Assembly (NCBI GenBank): GCA_050246595.1
Contig: JBFWVT010000095.1
Span: 1-17,852 of the forward strand
Direction: 5' to 3'
DNA length: 17,852 bases
From: DATARH01 sp050246595
Lineage (GTDB): Bacteria; Pseudomonadota; Alphaproteobacteria; ATCC43930; CGMCC-115725
Shown: positions 1-6,610 of the stretch, piece by piece
Layout of the letters: every line of letters begins with the position of its first letter
Position numbering within the stretch: the stretch's first letter is position 1
Notes under the pieces: generated by a model
The model's input: the letters and a program-made list of their open reading frames with translations, nothing else
Told to the model about the DNA's origin: nothing
Databases searched by the model: none
Made by a program: the position numbers and the translations under genes

Positions 1-153
1 CTGCATTTCGTTGCCAACGCGCCGTGGTCGAACGAGCGGGTTCTCAGCCGAATCCAGGAGCTGACCCTTCCGGTCATCGAAGGCAGCGGCGCGATCGAAG
101 CCTGGATCATCGACGACACCGGCTTTCGGGCGCAATCCGTCCACACGGTCTAG
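1..153 (+). pseudogene. IS701-like transposase fragment (5' part off the window, truncated 3' end)
   Basis: The first 50 codons form an open frame that enters from the left edge and stops at TAG 151-153. The readable protein contains HFVANAPW followed by EAWIIDDTGF, which matches from memory the segment around the first catalytic aspartate of the IS701-like DDE transposases common in Alphaproteobacteria (usual wording: HFVG.APWSDE ... WIIDDTGFPK). After DDTGF the family normally continues with a lysine-rich turn and HSVGV..QYCG and then most of the catalytic domain. Here only about eight divergent residues (ending VHTV) follow before the stop, so the C-terminal half is missing and the gene cannot be active. 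The fragment ends inside the leuB stop codon region, with a 4-bp tail-to-tail overlap. This may be the scar of an insertion followed by deletion. Family assignment is fairly secure; the exact breakpoint is not. Confidence 0.75.
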
Positions 154-1265
154 GTCCCTTTCTCAAGCTCGCGCAGGATCGCGTCGCCCATCGCGCGGGT
201 CGCCACCGGCGGCGTGCCTTGTGTCGCGATGTCGGCGGTGCGGGTGCCGGCGGCGAGCGTGTCGCGGACCGCGGTCTCGACCAGACCGGCCTCGTCCGGC
301 ATGTCGAACGAGTAGCGCAGCATCATCGCAAAGGACAGCATGCAGGCGAGCGGGTTGGCGACCCCCTTGCCGGCGATGTCCGGGGCGCTGCCGTGCACCG
401 GCTCGTAGAGCGCCTTGCGCCTGGCGGTCGTATCGGGAGCGCCGAGCGAGGCCGAGGGCAGCATGCCGAGCGAACCGGTCAGCATCGCGGCGCAATCCGA
501 CAGGATGTCGCCAAACAGATTGCTGGTGACGATCACGTCGAACTGCTTCGGCTGGCGGACGAGCTGCATCGCGCAATTATCGGCGTACATGAACGACAAT
601 TCGACATCGGGGTAGTCGGCGTGAACGCGGCGCGCCACCTCGCGCCACAACACGCCCGATTCCATGACATTGGCCTTGTCGACCTCGGCCAGACGGCGCT
701 GCCGCCGGCGCGCGAGATCGAACCCGACGCGCACGACCCGCTCGATCTCGGCCTCGCTATAGACTTCGGTGTTGATCCCGCGACGGCTGCCGTCGGGCAT
801 CGTCTCGATGCCGCGCGGGTCGCCGAAATAGATGCCACCGGTCAGTTCGCGCACGATCATCAGGTCGAGCCCGGCCACCAGGTCGCGCTTCAGCGCCGAG
901 GCGTCGGCCAGCGCGTCGAAGACCACCGCCGGGCGCAAATTGGCGAACAGGTCCATCTCCTTGCGCAGGCGCAGCAGACCGCGCTCGGGCTGCAATTCGA
1001 ACGGCAGGCTCTCCCATTTCGGCCCGCCGACCGAGCCGAACAACACCGCATCGGCCGCCATCGCCTGCGCCAGTGTCGCATCGGTCAGCGGCACGCCGTG
1101 CGTATCATAGGAGGCTCCGCCGACCAGCCCCTCGCCGACATCAAAGCGCGCGATATTGCGGCGATCGAAGAATTCGATCACCCGCATGACCTCGCCCATG
1201 ATCTCGGGACCGATGCCGTCGCCGGGCAGGACGAGGATTTTGCGGTTGGAGCGGGTCTCAGCCAT
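150..1265 (-). CDS. leuB: 3-isopropylmalate dehydrogenase
   Basis: Cytoplasmic NAD-dependent enzyme that oxidises and decarboxylates 3-isopropylmalate to 2-oxoisocaproate, the third committed step of leucine synthesis. The 371-residue product has the family's normal length. It starts with the nucleotide-site motif LPGDGIGPEI (about residues 13-22). It then carries RELTGGIYFGDPRG, the catalytic-lysine block VDKANVMESG, the metal and substrate aspartate region (YADNCAMQL, then SNLFGDILSDCAAM), and the NAD-binding EPVHGSAPDIAGKG loop near the C-terminus. An AAAGG-like sequence lies about eight bases before the ATG. It is the last gene of the leftward leu cluster, separated from leuD by about 150 bp that contain a palindromic repeat, so it could be partly uncoupled from leuD. 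Its stop overlaps the end of the transposase remnant. The gene itself looks intact. Confidence 0.97.
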   Translation of the reverse strand: MAETRSNRKILVLPGDGIGPEIMGEVMRVIEFFDRRNIARFDVGEGLVGGASYDTHGVPLTDATLAQAMAADAVLFGSVGGPKWESLPFELQPERGLLRLRKEMDLFANLRPAVVFDALADASALKRDLVAGLDLMIVRELTGGIYFGDPRGIETMPDGSRRGINTEVYSEAEIERVVRVGFDLARRRQRRLAEVDKANVMESGVLWREVARRVHADYPDVELSFMYADNCAMQLVRQPKQFDVIVTSNLFGDILSDCAAMLTGSLGMLPSASLGAPDTTARRKALYEPVHGSAPDIAGKGVANPLACMLSFAMMLRYSFDMPDEAGLVETAVRDTLAAGTRTADIATQGTPPVATRAMGDAILRELEKGT

Positions 1266-1316
1266 TTCGCGGTGCCTTTGTATGGGCGCGCAACTGCCTC
1301 GAACAAAACAGCCCCT

Positions 1317-1401
1317 TGACCGGGCCTGACCCGGCCATCCACGTCTTGCGGCAGCTCCGCGCGCGATACAAAGACGTGGGTGGCCGGGTCAAGCCCGGCC
1401 G
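1317..1401. repeat. Palindromic intergenic element between leuD and leuB
   Basis: Two arms of about 28 bases (roughly 1317-1347 and 1371-1401) are near-perfect inverted copies ending in CCACGTCTT/AAGACGTGG, around a short unrelated centre. Each arm can also fold alone. The right arm has GGCCGGG (1382-1388), loop TCAAG, CCCGGCC (1394-1400). The same TCAAG loop in a GC stem occurs in the rimM 3' end, which suggests one repeat family. It could act as a partial terminator or an mRNA-stabilising structure between leuD and leuB. That role is inferred. Confidence 0.7.
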
Positions 1402-1415
1402 CGGGGTTCGGGTCT

Positions 1416-2045
1416 CTACACGCCGGCCTGCGCCATCCCGAACACCCAGGGGCGCTCGGCACGGGTCTTCTGCTCGTAGGCGGCGATATCGGCGTCCTTC
1501 TGCTCGGTCAGACCGATATCATCGAGACCATTCAGCAGACAATGCTTGCGGAACGGGTCGATGTCGAAATGGACCTTCTCGCCGTCGGGGCGGGTGATTG
1601 TCTGGCTTTCGAGATCGACCGTCAGAACCGCGTTCGCCCCCTTGCTTGCGTCATCCATCAGCTGATCGATCACCTCTTGCGACAGCGCGATCGGCAACAA
1701 CCCGTTCTTGAAGCAGTTGTTATAGAAGATGTCGGCAAAGCTCGGCGCGATCACGCAGCGTATGCCGAAGTCGACAAGCGCCCAGGGCGCATGCTCTCGG
1801 CTCGACCCGCAACCGAAATTGTCGCCGGCGACAATGATCTTGGCCTGCCGATAGGGACCCTGGTTGAGCACAAAATCGGGGTTCTCCGACCCGTCCGGGC
1901 GAAACCGGATCTCCTGAAACAGCCATTGCGCGAGGCCGGTCCGCTTGATCGTCTTCAGATAGATCGCCGGGAAAATCTTGTCGGTATCGATATTGATCAT
2001 CGGCATTGGCGCCGCGACGCCGGTCAGTTGCGTAAATTTTTCCAT
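1416..2045 (-). CDS. leuD: 3-isopropylmalate dehydratase small subunit
   Basis: Small subunit of isopropylmalate isomerase. With LeuC it converts 2-isopropylmalate to 3-isopropylmalate in the cytoplasm. The 209-residue product is the usual size. It shows the typical N-terminal block INIDTDKIFPAIYLK (about 18-32), the swivel-domain signature NFGCGSSREHAPWAL (about 76-90), and FADIFYNNCFKNGLLPI (about 104-120). A clear GAGAGG ribosome binding site lies five bases before the ATG. It is separated from its partner leuC by two unrelated small genes, whereas leuC and leuD are often adjacent. Part of the gene is locally lower in GC than the ribosomal genes upstream (about 50% in 1681-1740), but the protein reads as a normal vertical copy. 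Confidence 0.97.
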   Translation of the reverse strand: MEKFTQLTGVAAPMPMINIDTDKIFPAIYLKTIKRTGLAQWLFQEIRFRPDGSENPDFVLNQGPYRQAKIIVAGDNFGCGSSREHAPWALVDFGIRCVIAPSFADIFYNNCFKNGLLPIALSQEVIDQLMDDASKGANAVLTVDLESQTITRPDGEKVHFDIDPFRKHCLLNGLDDIGLTEQKDADIAAYEQKTRAERPWVFGMAQAGV

Positions 2046-2112
2046 TTCAACCTCTCAAGAGACCTGAATGTCGGCGATGCAACATCCGGAAACTGCAACT
2101 TGGCCGCGTCGC

Positions 2113-2562
2113 CTAACTGCCCACGACATGTGCTTCTTTTTTTGCCGCCATAAGCGTATTTCCAGCGGCCGTAGCGACCGCTCGGCCAACGGCTGGTTCC
2201 AGGCCGTATCGGAACGATCCTGTCGCGATATCCCGAATCAGCTCTGCTTCCGCCTCTGCGTCGCGAGTCGATTGTGGGTGGAAGCAACTCGTAAGCTGGT
2301 GAAGCCACTCATTGATCTGCCATGCCCGGCCGGCATCGACATCGGAGATCGGCCGGTCCAGCAGTGCCGCTCTCATATCGACGGTAAGGCTATGGGAGAA
2401 GACGCTCAGGAATGCACGCCGGGCTTCATCGGAAAGCCGGACGTATGTTGCCAATACATCGTCGAGGTCAAACGGCTTGGGCGCAGTCGTCTTTCCCCTG
2501 GCGTGTTGAACCTTGGCGCCCTTCAGCATGAGGCGATTGGTATCGGCTGGTTGTGCGCTCAT
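2113..2562 (-). CDS. Unrecognised 149-aa helical protein, second gene of the leuC-leuD insertion
   Basis: I do not recognise a named family. The product is soluble, with no signal peptide or membrane segment. The first 30 residues look disordered and basic. The core from about residue 32 to 110 is rich in predicted helix (LSDEARRAFLSVFSHSL, then WQINEWLHQLTSCF) and the tail is alanine-rich. The ATG start shares four bases (ATGA) with the stop of the ParB-like ORF upstream, so the two are probably co-translated. The pair lies between leuC and leuD in the same orientation and is probably transcribed with them. GC counts of sampled 60-base lines in the insert are about 53-63%, below the roughly 80% of a sampled rplS line. 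That hints at transfer, but leuD also dips locally. Function is unknown. The overlap with a ParB-like partner suggests the two work together, which is inference only. Confidence 0.7.
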   Translation of the reverse strand: MSAQPADTNRLMLKGAKVQHARGKTTAPKPFDLDDVLATYVRLSDEARRAFLSVFSHSLTVDMRAALLDRPISDVDAGRAWQINEWLHQLTSCFHPQSTRDAEAEAELIRDIATGSFRYGLEPAVGRAVATAAGNTLMAAKKEAHVVGS

Positions 2563-2825
2563 TCCAGTATTTCCCTCGGCAGGTCGTTGACCGGATAGCC
2601 GCGCTCCTCCAACACTTTAATGCGAGTGTTCCCCTGGTAAACCCGCCCATCCCGCTTAACGATCAACGGCGACAACGCGCGAGGTCCAGGCTGCAACGAC
2701 TCCACGATCTCTTCCGTCGATCTCGCCCGATGAAACTCAAGGCTTTTACGAGCATCTCCGTTCTGTTCATAGACGCTATCATGAAGCCGCCGCAGCGGCG
2801 GCCTGTGACCGCCACTGCGCGTCAC
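2559..2825 (-). CDS. Small ParB-like domain ORF, start uncertain, possibly N-terminally damaged
   Basis: The last 55 or so codons read as a ParB/Srx-type domain: STEEIVESLQPGP, then PLIVKRDGRVYQGNTRIKVL, then ERGYPVNDLPREI. The PL.V..DGR...GNTR.K pattern is the recognisable part. Short single-domain proteins of this kind occur as uncharacterised genes; they are not chromosome-partition ParB. No ATG is in frame. The coordinates given use a GTG (2823-2825) two bases after the leuC stop, giving 88 residues, but no ribosome binding site precedes it and the first 20 residues come from a hairpin region. Other options are a GTG at 2705, which cuts the domain, or an ATG at 2770 in another frame, reading MNRTEMLVK and rejoining this frame if one base of the AAAA run were lost. 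It overlaps the next gene by ATGA. The domain call is moderately sure; the start and intactness are not. Confidence 0.55.
   Translation of the reverse strand: MTRSGGHRPPLRRLHDSVYEQNGDARKSLEFHRARSTEEIVESLQPGPRALSPLIVKRDGRVYQGNTRIKVLEERGYPVNDLPREILE
2786..2802. repeat. GC hairpin just downstream of leuC
   Basis: GCCGCCG (2786-2792) and CGGCGGC (2796-2802) form a perfect seven-base stem with a CAG loop. It lies about 26 bases after the leuC stop on the transcribed minus strand. No T-run follows, so it is not a classic intrinsic terminator. It may mark the left boundary of the inserted small genes or modulate read-through from leuC. Confidence 0.5.
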
Positions 2826-2827
2826 GC

Positions 2828-4237
2828 TCAGCCGAGCTGACGCACATCCGCGAGATGCCCCGTCACCGCGGCGGCGGCGGCCATCGCCGGACCGACCAGG
2901 TGGGTCTTGGCGTTCTTGCCCTGGCGGCCCTCGAAATTGCGGTTCGAGGTCGAGGCGATGCGCTCGCCGTGCTCGGCGCGGTCGTTGTTCATCGACATGC
3001 AGTTCGAGCAGCCCGGCTCGCGCCATTCGAAACCGGCTTCGAGAAAGACGCGGTCGAGCCCCTCCTGCTCGGCCTGGTGCTTGACGTGGCCGGAACCCGG
3101 CACGACCATCGCGCGCACCCCCTCGGCGACGCGACGGCCCCGGGCGATCGCGGCGGCGGCGCGCAGATCCTCGATGCGGCTGTTGGTGCAGGAGCCGATA
3201 AACACGCGCTGCACCGGGATCTCGGCCAAGGGCGTGTTCGGCTTGAGCTGCATGTATTGCAGCGCGCGTTCGACGGCGGCGCGGCGCATCGGGTCGTCGA
3301 TCTGGGACGGATCGGGCACCTTGCCGGTGATCGGCGCGGTCTGCTCCGGGTTGGTGCCCCAGGTGACGTGCGGCGCGATCTGGCTGGCGTCCAGCGACAC
3401 CTTCTTGTCGTAATGCGCGCCGGGGTCGGAGGGCAGCGTCTTCCAATAGGCGACGGCCCGCTCCCACGCCTCGCCCTTTGGGGCGTAACGTCTTCCGTTG
3501 ACATAGGTAAAAGTCGTCTCGTCCGGCGCGACCAGACCGGCGCGGGCGCCCGCCTCGATTGTCATATTGCAGACCGTCATGCGGCCTTCCATCGACATCG
3601 CGCGGAATGTGCTGCCGGCGTATTCGATCACATGGCCGGTGCCGCCGGCAGTGCCGATCCGGCCGATGATCGCGAGGATCACATCCTTCGGGCTGACCCC
3701 GGCGCCGAGGCCGCCATTGACTTCGACCAGCATGTTCTTCGCGGGCGCCTGGATCAGCGTCTGCGTCGCCAGTACGTGTTCGACCTCGGAGGTGCCGATG
3801 CCAAAGGCGAGCGCCCCCATCGCGCCGTGCGTCGCGGTGTGGCTGTCGCCGCAGACGATCGTCATGCCGGGCTGCGACAGACCCTGCTCCGGGCCGATGA
3901 TATGGACGATACCCTGGTCGAGGCTGTCGATCGGGAAATACGGGACGCCGAACTCGACGACATTGCGTTCGAGCGTCTCGACCTGGAGCCGCGATTCCGG
4001 CTCGTCGATCCCGGCCGCGCGGTTGCTGGTCGGGATGTTGTGGTCGGCGACCGCGAAGGTCGCATCGGGACGGCGCACCTTGCGCCCGGCGAGCTTCAGC
4101 CCTTCGAAGGCCTGCGGCGTCGTCACCTCGTGGATCAGGTGCAGGTCGATATAGATCAGGTAGGTGCCCTCGCCCTGCGGGGCGATCACGTGGCTGTCCC
4201 AGATCTTGTCGAACAAGGTGCGCGGTCGGGTGGTCAT
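2828..4237 (-). CDS. leuC: 3-isopropylmalate dehydratase large subunit
   Basis: Large, [4Fe-4S]-bearing subunit of isopropylmalate isomerase, a member of the aconitase superfamily, working with LeuD. The 469 residues match the family's normal size. Visible signatures are VCGDSHTATHGAMG (about 128-141), FGIGTSEVEHVLATQ (about 145-159) and the three cluster cysteines: C350 in GSCTNSR, then C410 and C413 in the CSNC stretch. The NRNFEGRQG block near the C-terminus is also present. The ATG is preceded by GGAG at a spacing of seven. It lies 82 bp downstream of rplS in the same direction, so it is probably expressed by read-through from the ribosomal gene cluster or from a promoter inside rplS. This arrangement is known in Alphaproteobacteria. 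The gene appears intact. Confidence 0.97.
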   Translation of the reverse strand: MTTRPRTLFDKIWDSHVIAPQGEGTYLIYIDLHLIHEVTTPQAFEGLKLAGRKVRRPDATFAVADHNIPTSNRAAGIDEPESRLQVETLERNVVEFGVPYFPIDSLDQGIVHIIGPEQGLSQPGMTIVCGDSHTATHGAMGALAFGIGTSEVEHVLATQTLIQAPAKNMLVEVNGGLGAGVSPKDVILAIIGRIGTAGGTGHVIEYAGSTFRAMSMEGRMTVCNMTIEAGARAGLVAPDETTFTYVNGRRYAPKGEAWERAVAYWKTLPSDPGAHYDKKVSLDASQIAPHVTWGTNPEQTAPITGKVPDPSQIDDPMRRAAVERALQYMQLKPNTPLAEIPVQRVFIGSCTNSRIEDLRAAAAIARGRRVAEGVRAMVVPGSGHVKHQAEQEGLDRVFLEAGFEWREPGCSNCMSMNNDRAEHGERIASTSNRNFEGRQGKNAKTHLVGPAMAAAAAVTGHLADVRQLG

Positions 4238-4260
4238 GCATTCACTCCAGAAACAACGCC

Positions 4261-4280
4261 ATGCCCGCGCAGGCGGGCAT
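4261..4280. repeat. Short perfect hairpin between rplS and leuC
   Basis: ATGCCCGC (4261-4268) and GCGGGCAT (4273-4280) are exact inverted copies around GCAG. On the minus-strand transcript the hairpin comes after rplS and is followed by the moderately T-rich GGCGTTGTTTCTGG just before the leuC ribosome binding site. It could weaken read-through into leuC or protect the upstream mRNA end. It is too T-poor to call a proper terminator, and it resembles dispersed GC palindromes seen elsewhere in this window. Confidence 0.5.
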
Positions 4281-4319
4281 CCGGCGTAAAATCCCGGTCG
4301 GTCGCGCCGAGTGTCGGTC

Positions 4320-4724
4320 TTACGCCCCGGCTTCGGCCGTGGCGGCGCGTTCGCGGCGGTTGTCGTCGCGGGCGCGTTCGGCGATGCGCGCCGACTTGCC
4401 GCGGCGGCCTCGCAGATAATAGAGCTTGGCGCGTCTCACGGCGCCGCGGCGCACGACTTCGATCGCGGTGATGCGCGGCGAATGCAGCGGGAAGACGCGC
4501 TCGACCCCTTCGCCGTAGGAAATTTTTCGCAACGTGAAATTCGAGTTGATCCCGGCATTCTTGCGGGCGATGCAGACGCCCTCGAAGGCCTGAATGCGCT
4601 CGCGGTCGCCCTCGACGACGCGCAGGCTGACCCGCACCGTGTCGCCGGGCTGAAACGGCGGCACCGGCCGCGCGGCGACCAGTCTCGCGATCTGCTCGGC
4701 TTCGAGCTGTTGCAGGATATTCAT
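4320..4724 (-). CDS. rplS: 50S ribosomal protein L19
   Basis: Ribosomal protein L19, located at the interface of the 30S and 50S subunits. The 134-residue product has the family core: FQPGDTVRVSLRVVEG (about 24-39), the signature RIQAFEGVCIARKNAGINS (about 43-61), then SYGEGVERVFPLHSPRI and a basic LYYLRGRRGKSARI segment. A charged Arg/Ala-rich tail of about 20 residues follows the core, which is common in Alphaproteobacteria. The ATG overlaps the trmD stop (ATGA), and a strong GAGAGGGTGAG stretch directly precedes it inside the trmD coding region, so the two genes are translationally coupled. It is part of the rpsP-rimM-trmD-rplS operon. Confidence 0.97.
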   Translation of the reverse strand: MNILQQLEAEQIARLVAARPVPPFQPGDTVRVSLRVVEGDRERIQAFEGVCIARKNAGINSNFTLRKISYGEGVERVFPLHSPRITAIEVVRRGAVRRAKLYYLRGRRGKSARIAERARDDNRRERAATAEAGA

Positions 4725-5443
4725 CGCTCACCCTCTCGTCTCGCTTCGCCGGCGCCTTGCGCCGCCGGATAACGCCGCCACAGATCGGGACGCCGCGCGC
4801 GGGTCAGACGCTCTGCCTGCGCCCGCCGCCACTGGCGGATCTGCGCGTGGTTGCCAGACACCAGCACCTCCGGCACCGCCCGGTCCTGCCAGAGTTGCGG
4901 CCTCGTGTAATGCGGGTACTCGAGCAGACCCGCGGCAAAACTCTCGTCTTCCAATGTTTCGGCGCATCCGACAACGCCGGGCAATAGCCGCACGCAGGCA
5001 TCGATCAGCGCGATCGCCGCCGGCTCGCCGCCCGACAACACAAAATCGCCGAGGCTGATCTCCTCGATCGACCGCGCCTCGATGACGCGCTCGTCAACGC
5101 CCTCGAAGCGCCCGCAGATCAGCGTGACCCCGGGGCCATCGGCAAACGCCCGAACTGCTTCCTGGTCGAGCGGACGCCCGCGCGGCGACAGCAGCAGCAA
5201 CTTCCCGGTCCCGCCGGCACCTTCGATGGCCGCGTCGAGCACGTCGGGGCGCATCACCATGCCCGGCCCGCCGCCGAACGGCGCGTCATCGACGGAGCGG
5301 TGTTTATCGCGCGCGAAGTCGCGGATGTCCACCGTTTCAAGCCGCCAGATCCCCGCTCTGAGCGCCTTGCCGGCGAGCGAATAGGCCAGCGGTCCCGGCA
5401 GCATTTCCGGGAAGATCGTCAGCACCGTCGCGCGCCAGGTCAT
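4721..5443 (-). CDS. trmD: tRNA (guanine-N1)-methyltransferase
   Basis: SAM-dependent enzyme that methylates N1 of guanosine 37 next to the anticodon, preventing +1 frameshifting. It belongs to the SPOUT (trefoil-knot) class. The 240-residue length is normal. The motifs visible are FARDKHRSVDDAPFGGGPGM (about 43-62), LLLSPRGRPLDQE (about 83-95), the SAM-knot region LICGRFEGVDERV (about 108-120), then EISLGDFVLSGGEPAA and PHYTRPQLW (about 178-186). The start overlaps the rimM stop by four bases and the end overlaps rplS by four bases, so the three genes form a tightly coupled unit. The C-terminal 20 residues are Arg/Ala-rich and less conserved. Confidence 0.97.
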   Translation of the reverse strand: MTWRATVLTIFPEMLPGPLAYSLAGKALRAGIWRLETVDIRDFARDKHRSVDDAPFGGGPGMVMRPDVLDAAIEGAGGTGKLLLLSPRGRPLDQEAVRAFADGPGVTLICGRFEGVDERVIEARSIEEISLGDFVLSGGEPAAIALIDACVRLLPGVVGCAETLEDESFAAGLLEYPHYTRPQLWQDRAVPEVLVSGNHAQIRQWRRAQAERLTRARRPDLWRRYPAAQGAGEARREGER

Positions 5444-6105
5444 GCGCCGAACTCTGCGTCCGTTGGCGTTGCGGAGGACGCCTCCTCGGTATTCCGCGCC
5501 CGCTTACCCCCTCCCATTCCCTTCCCCGTGATCCCCGGATCAAGTCCGGGGAGGGGAGGGTTGGAGGGGGGGCTGCGGCGCTCAGGCGCCGCTTCGTCGA
5601 GCAATCCCGGCGGCGGGTCGATGACGAGCCGGCCGGCAGCGAGATCGACGACCGGCACGACAGCGCGGGTGAACGGCACCATGACCGGCTTCCCGCTCGC
5701 GCGTTCGATTTCGAGCGTGTCGCCCGCCCCGAAATCATGCACCGCGCGCACGGTTCCGAGCGCGGCGCCGTCCGGCAGCGCCGCCTCCAGCCCGATCAAA
5801 TCCGCGTGATAATATTCCTCCTCTGCGGGCGGCGGCAGCGCCGCGCGCGGCAAATAGAGGCGCAGCCCGCGCAGCGCCTCGGCGCGGTCGCGGTCGTCAA
5901 TGCCGGAGATCGCGGCGATCAGCACGCCCTTGGCGCTGCCAACGATGCGCAGCGCAAAGCGCCGCTCGCCGCGCTCGTCTTCGAGCGGACCGTAGCCGGC
6001 GACATCCTCCGGTTCAGTCGTAAAGCTCTTGACCCGCACCGCGCCGCGCACCCCGTGCGCGGCGGTGACGATTCCGAGGCAGACGCGCTTATCCCGCACG
6101 CTCAT
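5440..6105 (-). CDS. rimM: 16S rRNA processing / ribosome maturation factor with extended C-terminus
   Basis: RimM assists maturation of the 30S head domain and binds ribosomal protein S19. The N-terminal barrel begins with CLGIVTAAHGVRGAVRVKSF (about 9-28). The C-terminal PRC-barrel includes EEYYHADLIGLEA (about 96-108) and DTLEIERASGKPVMVPFTRA (about 129-148), ending in VIDPPPGLLDE (about 161-171). After that the family normally stops, but this protein runs on for about 50 residues of Pro/Gly/Ala-rich sequence to position 221. That tail is encoded by a palindromic element (see the repeat at 5504-5570), so the length excess is probably due to an inserted repeat. The frame stays open and its stop is fused by ATGA to the trmD start. 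The start at 6105 lies 32 bp after rpsP without a clear ribosome binding site. Confidence 0.93.
   Translation of the reverse strand: MSVRDKRVCLGIVTAAHGVRGAVRVKSFTTEPEDVAGYGPLEDERGERRFALRIVGSAKGVLIAAISGIDDRDRAEALRGLRLYLPRAALPPPAEEEYYHADLIGLEAALPDGAALGTVRAVHDFGAGDTLEIERASGKPVMVPFTRAVVPVVDLAAGRLVIDPPPGLLDEAAPERRSPPSNPPLPGLDPGITGKGMGGGKRARNTEEASSATPTDAEFGA
5504..5570. repeat. Palindromic element inside the rimM 3' coding region
   Basis: CCCCGGA (5533-5539), loop TCAAG, TCCGGGG (5545-5551) form a perfect hairpin. It is flanked by C-rich sequence on one side and G-rich sequence on the other, which extend an imperfect stem over about 65 bases. The loop TCAAG is identical to the one in the leuD-leuB palindrome. 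The element falls after the last RimM family motif and encodes the extra tail. It is read in frame, so translation through to the trmD overlap is preserved. Confidence 0.65.
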
Positions 6106-6137
6106 ATATAAGCCCGGCGCTTGTCAGATCTCGTGGA

Positions 6138-6497
6138 TCAAGCACTCCCGGATGCAGCGGACGCAGCCTCGGCGGCCTCCTTGGCGCGCTCCTGCGCCTT
6201 GGCCTTCGGGGCCGATTTGATCGGGGTCTCGCGCACCGGCGGCTTGTCGATAACGCCGGCATCGCCGAGAAACTTGGCGACCCGCTCGGTCGGCTGCGCC
6301 CCAACCTCGAGCCAATGCCGGATGCGCTCCTCCTTCAGGGTCACGCGATCGGCGTGATCGCGCTCCAGCATCGGATTGTAGGTGCCGAGCTTTTCGATAA
6401 ACCGCCCGTCGCGCGGGCTGCGCGAGTCGGCGACAACGATTGCATAAAACGGCCGTTTCTTGGCGCCGCCGCGCGCCAGCCGGATTTTCAGGGACAT
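6138..6497 (-). CDS. rpsP: 30S ribosomal protein S16
   Basis: Ribosomal protein S16, a component of the 30S body. The N-terminal signature MSLKIRLARGGAKKRPFYAI is followed by the typical VVADSRSPRDGRFIEKLGTY (about 21-40) and DRVTLKEERIRHWLEVGAQP (about 50-69). After about residue 80 comes a lysine/alanine-rich tail (KAQERAKEAAEAAS), giving 119 residues. Long tails of this kind are usual for alphaproteobacterial S16 and absent from the shorter E. coli protein. A modest AGG lies seven bases before the ATG. It is the first ribosomal gene of the cluster and follows ffh by 143 bp. Confidence 0.96.
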   Translation of the reverse strand: MSLKIRLARGGAKKRPFYAIVVADSRSPRDGRFIEKLGTYNPMLERDHADRVTLKEERIRHWLEVGAQPTERVAKFLGDAGVIDKPPVRETPIKSAPKAKAQERAKEAAEAASAASGSA

Positions 6498-6525
6498 GCG
6501 TTACCTATCTCCGATCAAGAAAGTA

Positions 6526-6608
6526 TCGCAGTCCCGGCGAAAGCCGGGACCCACCTTTCCGCACTTCGATCAGCGGAGCAGTGGACCCCGGCTTTCGCCG
6601 GGGATGCC
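6526..6608. repeat. Long palindromic element between ffh and rpsP
   Basis: The left arm (6531-6554) and right arm (6581-6604) are inverted copies with about two mismatches. Each contains its own hairpin: CCCGGC-GAAA-GCCGGG on the left and CCCCGGC-TTTC-GCCGGGG on the right. About 26 bases separate the arms. The architecture (two short hairpins nested in one long palindrome) is the same as in the leuD-leuB gap although the sequence differs. It could act as an attenuator between ffh and rpsP; this is inference. Confidence 0.7.
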
Positions 6609-6610
6609 TA

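Noticed and set aside
24..1319. A plus-strand frame of 431 codons opposite leuB, starting within the transposase remnant
   Set aside because: It is the antisense shadow of leuB and has the His/Arg-rich composition of such shadows. The true remnant is in another frame and stops at 153.
2113..2825. Calling the two small genes between leuC and leuD a toxin-antitoxin pair
   Set aside because: The overlap and size would fit, but neither protein shows a toxin fold or a known antitoxin DNA-binding motif that I can see.
2559..2825. Calling the ParB-like ORF a chromosome or plasmid partition protein
   Set aside because: It has only a short ParB-like core, no helix-turn-helix or dimer domain, no ParA neighbour and no parS-like sites.
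4261..4280. Intrinsic terminator between rplS and leuC
   Set aside because: The stem is perfect but short and is not followed by a proper T-run, so it is listed only as a hairpin.
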